Shown here one piece after another: positions 58,563 to 64,000 of a stretch of 64,000 nucleotides of DNA. Position 1 is the first letter of the stretch, and the number at the start of each line of letters is the position of its first letter. Source of the DNA: Billgrantia lactosivorans (GTDB lineage Bacteria > Pseudomonadota > Gammaproteobacteria > Pseudomonadales > Halomonadaceae); assembly GCF_003254665.1 (NCBI RefSeq), contig NZ_QHGY01000002.1, positions 293,517 through 357,516 on the forward strand. Direction: 5' to 3'. A program made the position numbers and the translations under genes. Under the pieces are notes generated by a model. It did no database searches. It was given only the letters and a program-made list of their open reading frames with translations, and was not told where the DNA came from.

Positions 58563-59729
58563 ATGAGCTCGCGCAGCGGTGTGGTCGTCGCCCTGGGCGT
58601 TTCCCAGACCCTGGCCTGGGGCTCGACCTACTATCTTCCGGCGATCCTCGCCGTGCCCATGGCGCGAGACCTCGGCCTTGCCACGGGTACGGTATTCGCG
58701 GCCTTCTCCTCGGCGTTGGTGGTATCGGCCGTGCTGGGGCCGTCGGTGGGGCGGCGCATCGACCGCTTCGGTGGGCGCGACGTGCTGTCAGCCTCGAGCC
58801 TGGTGTTTGCCTTGGGTCTGGTGCTGCTGGGTCTGGCGGATGGAGCCAAGCTGCTATGGGCGGGATGGCTGGTGATCGGCGTCGGCATGGGCATGGGGCT
58901 GTACGAATCGGCTTTCTCGACCCTGGCCGGGCTCTATGGCCGAGAAGCGCGTGGCCCCATTACAGGCATCACGCTACTGGCGGGCTTTGCCAGCACCGTG
59001 TGCTGGCCGATCACCGGCTGGCTCAACGCCGAATTCGGCTGGCAGAACGCCTGCTTCACCTGGGCGGCGGTGCATCTGCTGCTGGGCCTGCCGCTCAACC
59101 GGCTGTTGATCCCGTTCGGCATTCAGCCGCCCGCGCCGCGTAGCGAGACGGCAACGGACGAAGAGGCGAACACGACCTGGCTGCCCATGGCGCTGCTGGC
59201 CTTCGTCTTCGCCGTGACCTGGTTCGTCAGTACCGCCATGGCGGCACACCTGCCGTGGCTGCTGCAGATCGCGGGGCTCTCGCCCGCCGCCGCCATTGCC
59301 GCCGCGGCGCTGGTGGGGCCGGCCCAGGTGGCGGCGCGACTGCTCGAGTTCTCGCTGCTGCAGCGCTTTCATCCGCTGCTCTCGGCCAAGCTGGCGGTTA
59401 TCGCGCATCCCGTCGGCGCGCTCGGCGTCATGACGCTGGGGACGCCGCTCGCCACGCTGTTCGTGCTGCTGCACGGTGCCGGCAACGGCATTCTCACTAT
59501 TGCCAAGGGCACGCTGCCACTGGCCATTTTCGGTCCCCACGGCTATGGCCTGCGCCAGGGCGTGCTGATGGTACCGGCACGCTTCGGCCAGGCGCTGGCG
59601 CCGCTGGCCTTCGCCCTGTTGATCGAGCGCTTCGGTACCCAGGCGCTGCTGTTCTCCTCGGCCCTGGGGCTCGCCGCCCTGGTGGCGCTGCTCGTCCTGC
59701 AAACCCACGCCATGAAGGAGGCGACATGA
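58563..59729 (+). CDS. MFS exporter, arsenical type, partner of ArsH
   Basis: The 388-residue protein has twelve spans with an N-terminal [20 protein letters not shown] and [14 protein letters not shown] between TM2 and TM3. Its stop overlaps the arsH start in ATGA, so it is part of an ars-type unit. MFS proteins of ars loci (for example ArsK, ArsJ) export arsenite, organoarsenicals or arseno-phosphoglycerate; no GAPDH gene is present, so ArsJ-type function is unlikely. The substrate is inferred only from context. Confidence 0.82.
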   Translation: MSSRSGVVVALGVSQTLAWGSTYYLPAILAVPMARDLGLATGTVFAAFSSALVVSAVLGPSVGRRIDRFGGRDVLSASSLVFALGLVLLGLADGAKLLWAGWLVIGVGMGMGLYESAFSTLAGLYGREARGPITGITLLAGFASTVCWPITGWLNAEFGWQNACFTWAAVHLLLGLPLNRLLIPFGIQPPAPRSETATDEEANTTWLPMALLAFVFAVTWFVSTAMAAHLPWLLQIAGLSPAAAIAAAALVGPAQVAARLLEFSLLQRFHPLLSAKLAVIAHPVGALGVMTLGTPLATLFVLLHGAGNGILTIAKGTLPLAIFGPHGYGLRQGVLMVPARFGQALAPLAFALLIERFGTQALLFSSALGLAALVALLVLQTHAMKEAT

Positions 59730-60475
59730 GGCTTCGCACGCTCAACGACCCCGATTATCTTCCAGCCCTCGACGCGCGCTTCGCTCTGCGGCAGCCCGGC
59801 CAGGGTCTGCCCGATCCGCTGGGCCATCCGCCACGCATCCTGCTGCTCTACGGCTCGCTGCGCGAACGCTCCTATTCACGCCTGGCGGTGGAGGAGGCCG
59901 CGCGGCTGCTGCGCTACTTCGGCGCCGAGACGCGCATCTTCGACCCTTCCGATCTGCCGCTGCCGGACCAGGTGCCGGGCGACGACCACCCGGCGGTGCG
60001 CGAGCTGCGCGAGCTGGCCATATGGTCGGAAGGACAGGTGTGGTGCAGCCCCGAACGTCATGGCCAGATTACCGGCGTAATGAAGACCCAGATCGACCAC
60101 CTGCCGCTGAGCATGGGCGCGGTGCGGCCCACCCAGGGGCGCACGTTGGCGGTGATGCAGGTCAGCGGCGGTTCGCAGTCGTTCAACGCGGTGAATACCC
60201 TGCGCCTGCTGGGGCGCTGGATGCGCATGTTCACCATCCCCAACCAGTCGAGCGTGCCCAAGGCGTACCAGGAGTTCGACGAAGCCGGGCGCATGCGACC
60301 CTCGCCGCTCTACGACCGCATCGCCGATGTCATGGAGGAGCTGGTGCGCTTCACCCTGCTGCTGCGGCCCCACGCCGAGACGCTGGTGGACCGCTACTCG
60401 GAGCGCCGCGAAGTGGCCGGCGCCAAGGCCGACCCGGTGACCGACAAGGCGGCGGTTGCCCAGACATCGGAGTAG
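59726..60475 (+). CDS. arsH: Organoarsenical oxidase ArsH
   Basis: The 249-residue flavoprotein has the ArsH hallmarks: [17 protein letters not shown] for FMN phosphate binding, [69 protein letters not shown] and [17 protein letters not shown]. ArsH uses NADPH and FMN to oxidise trivalent methyl and aryl arsenicals to the less toxic pentavalent forms and also reduces quinones. GGAG lies upstream. It is the last gene of PadR-MFS-arsH; no arsR, arsB or arsC is adjacent. Confidence 0.93.
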   Translation: MRLRTLNDPDYLPALDARFALRQPGQGLPDPLGHPPRILLLYGSLRERSYSRLAVEEAARLLRYFGAETRIFDPSDLPLPDQVPGDDHPAVRELRELAIWSEGQVWCSPERHGQITGVMKTQIDHLPLSMGAVRPTQGRTLAVMQVSGGSQSFNAVNTLRLLGRWMRMFTIPNQSSVPKAYQEFDEAGRMRPSPLYDRIADVMEELVRFTLLLRPHAETLVDRYSERREVAGAKADPVTDKAAVAQTSE

Positions 60476-60597
60476 CGCCATTGGCAGCAACATAAGCCGC
60501 AACCGCCCGCTTCGCTGAGCTTATCGCCAGGATATTGACCTACCTTTCAAGGTAAGAGCGGCCAGGAGGCCGTGAGACCACCGGAATGGAGGCAATC

Positions 60598-61572
60598 ATG
60601 AACCCACCTGCGATGACCGAAACCGTAGTCGTCATTACCGGCGCTTCCAGCGGCATCGGGCGTGCCACGGCCCATGAATTTGCGCGCCAGGGCGCGGTCC
60701 TGTTCCTGGCTGCCCGGGACAAGCAAGCGTTGCATGACGTCGCCGAGGAGTGTCATCGGCTCGGTGGCCAGGCTCGTTTTATCGTCGCCGACGTTACCCA
60801 GCCTGAAGATATGCAGCAACTGGCCCAGCGCGCGATAGCGGCGGCGGGCAGGATCGATGTATGGGTCAACAATGCGGGTGTCGGTGCGCTTGGGGCCTTC
60901 GAGGAGATCCCCCTGGAGGACCACGCACGCGTCATCCAGACGGACCTTGTCGGTCAGATCAATGGCGCCTACGCCGTGCTGCCTCACTTCAAGCAGCGCG
61001 GGCGCGGCATCCTGATCAACAATATTTCCCTGGGCGGCTGGGCGCCCCAGCCTTACGCCACTTCATATAGTGCGGCTAAGTTTGGCCTGCGCGCCTTTGC
61101 CGAAAGCCTGCAGGGTGAGTTGCATCATTGGCAGGATATCCATGTCTGTAATGTCTATCCTGCCGTGATGGATACCCCGGGGTTTCGCGACGGAGGCAAT
61201 TACACGGGCCGAGCCGTCCAGCCTGTGCCTCCTGTCTACGACCCTCGGCGTACCGCTCGGACGATTGTCAAACTTGCTCGACACCCTCAGCCGGCTGCTT
61301 ACGTGGGGTTGCCCGCCATACTGGCTCGCCTTGCCCATGGAATGCCGGGCTACAGCCGGCTCAATGCCAACCTGGTCGACCTTGCCCTGAAGCGGGCCCG
61401 GCCCATGGCGAACTCCTCAGGCAACCTCCATGCCCCTCCGAGCGGCAAGCGGCGTATCGACGGTGGCTTCCGATCGTCGGACGGTCGCCGCAAGGCGGTT
61501 ATGGCCGCGACCCTTGGAGGGGCGCTGGTGGGCTTTTGCCTGTCTCGCCGCCTCAGGCTGCATCAGGACTGA
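60598..61572 (+). CDS. Short-chain dehydrogenase/reductase
   Basis: GGAGG lies five bases before the ATG at 60598. The 324-residue protein has the NAD(P) motif ITGASSGIGRAT, NNAG and the catalytic Y-x3-K in YSAAKFG, then a C-terminal extension of about 60 residues with a basic segment and a final hydrophobic stretch (AVMAATLGGALVGFCLSRRLRLH) that may be a membrane anchor. The SDR type with this tail is often annotated only as an oxidoreductase. Confidence 0.88.
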   Translation: MNPPAMTETVVVITGASSGIGRATAHEFARQGAVLFLAARDKQALHDVAEECHRLGGQARFIVADVTQPEDMQQLAQRAIAAAGRIDVWVNNAGVGALGAFEEIPLEDHARVIQTDLVGQINGAYAVLPHFKQRGRGILINNISLGGWAPQPYATSYSAAKFGLRAFAESLQGELHHWQDIHVCNVYPAVMDTPGFRDGGNYTGRAVQPVPPVYDPRRTARTIVKLARHPQPAAYVGLPAILARLAHGMPGYSRLNANLVDLALKRARPMANSSGNLHAPPSGKRRIDGGFRSSDGRRKAVMAATLGGALVGFCLSRRLRLHQD

Positions 61573-61692
61573 GCGTGGGGAATGCCTCATGCTGACAGCG
61601 AAGCGCTGCCCCATCCGCCAAGCAGTCGCTTGGCCAGCCGCATGCGACTGGATCATGGGGCTGAGGGTGCTTCGTTTAGTGCGTGACTGTTG

Positions 61693-62139
61693 TCAGTAGT
61701 CGAGAGCCAGCCAAAGCCTGTCCTTGTGCTGGATGCCGTTCTCGTAGATCGGCTCATCGTAGTGAGTCAGGAAGTAGTCACGCTCCACGGCGACGACCCT
61801 GACCCCTGCACGCTGGTAGAAGGTGAGCTGATAACCGAAGGTGCCGGTGCCAAGTTCAAGGCGCCGTACCCCCGCCTCCCGAACCGTTGCGATGGCGTGA
61901 TCCAGTAGCCGTGCGCCGATGCCCTTGCGCTGATGCGCCGGGGCGACGGCAATGTTCATCAGCTCATGAACTCCATCGCCAACGGGCTGGGTGACATAGG
62001 TGCCCACGATCTCCCCCTCGACTGTCGCGACATGGCAGATCGAGCGTTCGAGGTAGTGCTTGATGGCGTCTAGCGAGGGATCGGCCTCCAGCAGAAGATT
62101 GAGAGGTGCCTCGGCGCTGGGTACGGATTTGATTTGCAT
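61693..62139 (-). CDS. GNAT family N-acetyltransferase
   Basis: The 148-residue protein has the acetyl-CoA loop HQRKGIGARLL after INIAVAP-like MNIAVAPAHQ, and the ELGTGTFGYQLTFYQRAGVRV segment of the YvbK/aminoglycoside-type GNATs. AGGAA precedes the ATG. Substrate unknown. Confidence 0.88.
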   Translation of the reverse strand: MQIKSVPSAEAPLNLLLEADPSLDAIKHYLERSICHVATVEGEIVGTYVTQPVGDGVHELMNIAVAPAHQRKGIGARLLDHAIATVREAGVRRLELGTGTFGYQLTFYQRAGVRVVAVERDYFLTHYDEPIYENGIQHKDRLWLALDY

Positions 62140-62219
62140 GTCGGTGTTCCTGCGACGTATCGGGTAGCGGCCGTGTCCGTATGACGACGCGCCGACTGAC
62201 AGAGGCTACAGGGACGAGG

Positions 62220-62240
62220 CCGGGGCGTCATGCGCCCCGG
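62220..62240 (-). terminator. Hairpin after the azoreductase gene
   Basis: CCGGGGCG (62220-62227) pairs with CGCCCCGG (62233-62240) around TCATG, 22 bases beyond the azoreductase stop. Only a weak T content follows on the minus strand, so it is a candidate terminator. Confidence 0.45.
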
Positions 62241-62262
62241 TGTTTGGCCATTGAAGGGGCCA

Positions 62263-62982
62263 TTAGGCTGGCTGCAACTGGCGCCTGGCCGTAGCTTCGC
62301 TGAGCAGGCGCTCCACCAGCCGGTCGATACGCGCCAGGGCGCTTTCGGTCGAGGCCGCCAGCGCCTTGCCGCCTTCCTCCTGGTGCTCAATGGCGATGTC
62401 GTGAAAGTCACCGATGCCGATGAACTGCAGGGCGGTACGAACGCTCGGTTCCAGGTGGTTGAAGGCCGCCATGCTGCGCCCTGGATCGAAATCGTAACCG
62501 CCGCGAGAGGAGAGCAGCACCGCATGCCGTTTCCGATCGGCGAGCAGCGGCACATATTGCCCCAACGGCATGAATGGGTGGGCGCCGTAGTCCAAATCGA
62601 AATCGACGGTGCGGCCTATGCGGACGATATTGTCGATCCAGGCCTTGAACGCGGCCGGCGGGCCGAAGTTGTACATGGGTACGCCGAGCACCAGGATGTC
62701 GGCTCGCTCGACCTCGTTGACCAGGGCATCGCTCTCGGCAAGCACTGCCCGCATCGGTTCGGTCAGTCGCTCGATGGGCGTGAAGGCGGCTTCGATCCAC
62801 TCGACGCTGGTCAGCTGTGGCGGGTTGGCGCCGATATCGCGATAGACGATTTCGACATCCGGCTCCAGAGTGCGCCAGTGCGAAACGAAATGCTGGGTCA
62901 GCCGGCGGGTATGCGAGCCGTGGTCGTGAGTGCCGGCACGGCCGGGCCGCGGGCTCGCATCGAGGTGAAGTAAACGCGTCAT
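62263..62982 (-). CDS. FMN-dependent NADH-azoreductase/quinone reductase
   Basis: The 239-residue flavodoxin-like protein begins LLHLDASPR (AzoR type), has LVLGVPMYNFGPPAAFKAWIDNIVRIGRTV and SSRGGYDF for FMN binding. AzoR enzymes reduce quinones and azo dyes with NADH and protect against quinone stress. GGAG precedes the ATG. It is divergent from a LysR gene with an inverted 8-base repeat (CTATTGAA at 63011, TTCAATAG at 63096) in the gap. Confidence 0.88.
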   Translation of the reverse strand: MTRLLHLDASPRPGRAGTHDHGSHTRRLTQHFVSHWRTLEPDVEIVYRDIGANPPQLTSVEWIEAAFTPIERLTEPMRAVLAESDALVNEVERADILVLGVPMYNFGPPAAFKAWIDNIVRIGRTVDFDLDYGAHPFMPLGQYVPLLADRKRHAVLLSSRGGYDFDPGRSMAAFNHLEPSVRTALQFIGIGDFHDIAIEHQEEGGKALAASTESALARIDRLVERLLSEATARRQLQPA

Positions 62983-63122
62983 GGGTTTTCTCCGTCACTG
63001 GGTTTAGTATCTATTGAATGAGTTGTTCTCAGTCATGCCTGTGGCTCGTTTCATATAAGCCTGAAGCCAGGCAGGGCGACAAACGACGATTCTTTTTCAA
63101 TAGTGGAAAATAAAACTCAGCC

Positions 63123-64000
63123 ATGATGCCGCGACGACTGCCTTCGCTTTCCGCCCTGCGCGCCTTCGAGGCGGCGGCGCGCCACCTCAGTGCCAAGCGC
63201 GCCGCCGAGGAGCTCTCGGTCACGCCGACGGCGATCAGCCACCAGATTCGCCAGCTCGAGGAGAGCCTGGGGGTGGCCCTGTTCGTGCGTCGGCCGCGGC
63301 AGCTGATACTGACGGCGCAGGGGCAGGCACTGCTTGGCGTGCTGAGCGAATCCTTCGATGCCATCGCCGAGACGGTAACCAAGCTACGCCGGCCGCCGTC
63401 GCGCCAGGCAGTCACGCTCTCGACCACGCCGGCCGTCGCCGCACGCTGGCTGCTGCCCTGGGTCTGCCTGCTGCGCGATGCCCATCCGCAGATAGACCTG
63501 AGCATCCAGGTATCCCATGACTGGGTCGCCCTGGACGGCATCGTCGCCGACATGGCGATTCGCTATGGCGAGGGCCCCTGGCCCGGGCTCGTCGCCGAGA
63601 AGCTGTTCGATAACGTCTTCATTCCCGTCTGCAGCCCCGCGCTGGAACTTCACACTCCCGCCGAGCTGGTGCGCCATACGCTGCTGCATTTCTCATCGCC
63701 CAAGGCGACCGCACCGGTGGACTGGGCGGCCTGGCAGCGTCGGGTCCTGGTGCCGGGGCTCGATGTCAGCGCCGGCTTGCTGTTCTCCGATGAATCCCAC
63801 GGCATAACGGCGGCGCTGGATGGCCAGGGCGTGGCCCTGATGAGCCGTCACCTGATCGCCGAGGAGCTGCGCCAAGGGCGCCTGGTCCAGCCGTTTGGCC
63901 CCGAGATCACGGTGCTGCCGTTTCATCTCGTCTATCCCCCCGAAAGGCTCGGGGAGCCGGCCATCGCCGCAGTGCGTGAGTGGATCCTGGGGTTGAATGA
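63123..64000 (+). CDS. LysR family regulator, GcvA type, 3' end outside window
   Basis: The frame from ATG at 63123 stays open to base 64000 without a stop, giving at least 292 residues. The HTH (RRLPSLSALRAFEAAARHLSAKRAAEELSVTPTAISHQIRQLEESLGVALF) is of the GcvA branch, and the effector domain (TLSTTPAVAARWLLPWV, DGIVADMAIRYGEGPWPG, DESHGITAALDGQGVALMS) is nearly complete, so only a short tail is missing. It is divergent from the azoreductase gene, its probable target. No clear ribosome site precedes the ATG. Confidence 0.88.
   Translation, partial: MMPRRLPSLSALRAFEAAARHLSAKRAAEELSVTPTAISHQIRQLEESLGVALFVRRPRQLILTAQGQALLGVLSESFDAIAETVTKLRRPPSRQAVTLSTTPAVAARWLLPWVCLLRDAHPQIDLSIQVSHDWVALDGIVADMAIRYGEGPWPGLVAEKLFDNVFIPVCSPALELHTPAELVRHTLLHFSSPKATAPVDWAAWQRRVLVPGLDVSAGLLFSDESHGITAALDGQGVALMSRHLIAEELRQGRLVQPFGPEITVLPFHLVYPPERLGEPAIAAVREWILGLN

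Noticed and set aside
61417-61699. Short frames on both strands after the SDR gene.
   Set aside because: They overlap the SDR C-terminus, lack ribosome sites and have no recognisable content.

Overview
The window is a contiguous piece of a G+C-rich gammaproteobacterial chromosome, roughly two-thirds G+C by eye. The gene content (RND pump of the MexEF-OprN type, SoxR, DbpA, NepI, YeeN, an ectoine-hydrolase-like M24 protein, many one-component regulators) suggests a halophilic or halotolerant member of the Halomonadaceae. That assignment is inference from gene content and codon style; there is no rRNA or tRNA gene to fix it. Gene density is high and no insertion sequence, prophage, CRISPR array or tRNA was seen.

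Layout. 1-5.3 kb: the end of a degenerate GGDEF-EAL protein, a tautomerase and a creatininase-family gene, a three-gene envelope-stress-type operon (membrane-anchored protein, YqjE-like holin-fold protein, DUF3618 protein with 11-residue repeats), then YeeN. 5.4-14 kb: metal-less M24 protein, BBE-type flavoprotein with divergent AraC regulator, GST, SoxR with a SoxR-box promoter in front of an ABC exporter. 14-20.4 kb: LysR regulator divergent from a MexEF-OprN-like RND operon. 20.5-25 kb: DbpA, RIO kinase, periplasmic chorismate mutase, DadA-like oxidase. 25.1-29.6 kb: a methionine- and acid-rich exported peptide, cytochrome b and Tat-exported molybdoenzyme, divergent from a two-component system, with a mirror-symmetric bidirectional promoter. 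29.6-41.5 kb: quinone reductase, alcohol dehydrogenases and regulators, NepI exporter, YjfB, amino acid racemase, arylamine acetyltransferase. 41.5-49.8 kb: cell wall hydrolase, ACR3-like and Ca2+/Na+ carriers, nitrilase, small enzymes, an A+T-richer tautomerase-like gene, DUF2235 protein. 49.9-57 kb: RidA-like protein and TetR sharing three operators, a LysR remnant, DASS carrier, PhzF, a YozG-type regulator and NDH-2. 57-64 kb: AraC, then PadR-MFS-ArsH with a duplicated operator, SDR, GNAT, azoreductase and a LysR gene cut by the window end.

Theme. About fifteen transcription regulators sit beside small redox enzymes (GST, quinone reductase, azoreductase, alcohol dehydrogenases, NDH-2) and exporters (ABC, RND, NepI, ACR3-like, MFS-ArsH). 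The region reads as an accessory detoxification and stress region built from many regulator-plus-effector modules. Several regulators have readable operators: SoxR, TetR, PadR, an XRE/MmyB type and a PhoB-type response regulator. The most interesting module is the 26.9-29.6 kb locus, which combines parts known from two separate hypochlorite-response systems in a different arrangement.
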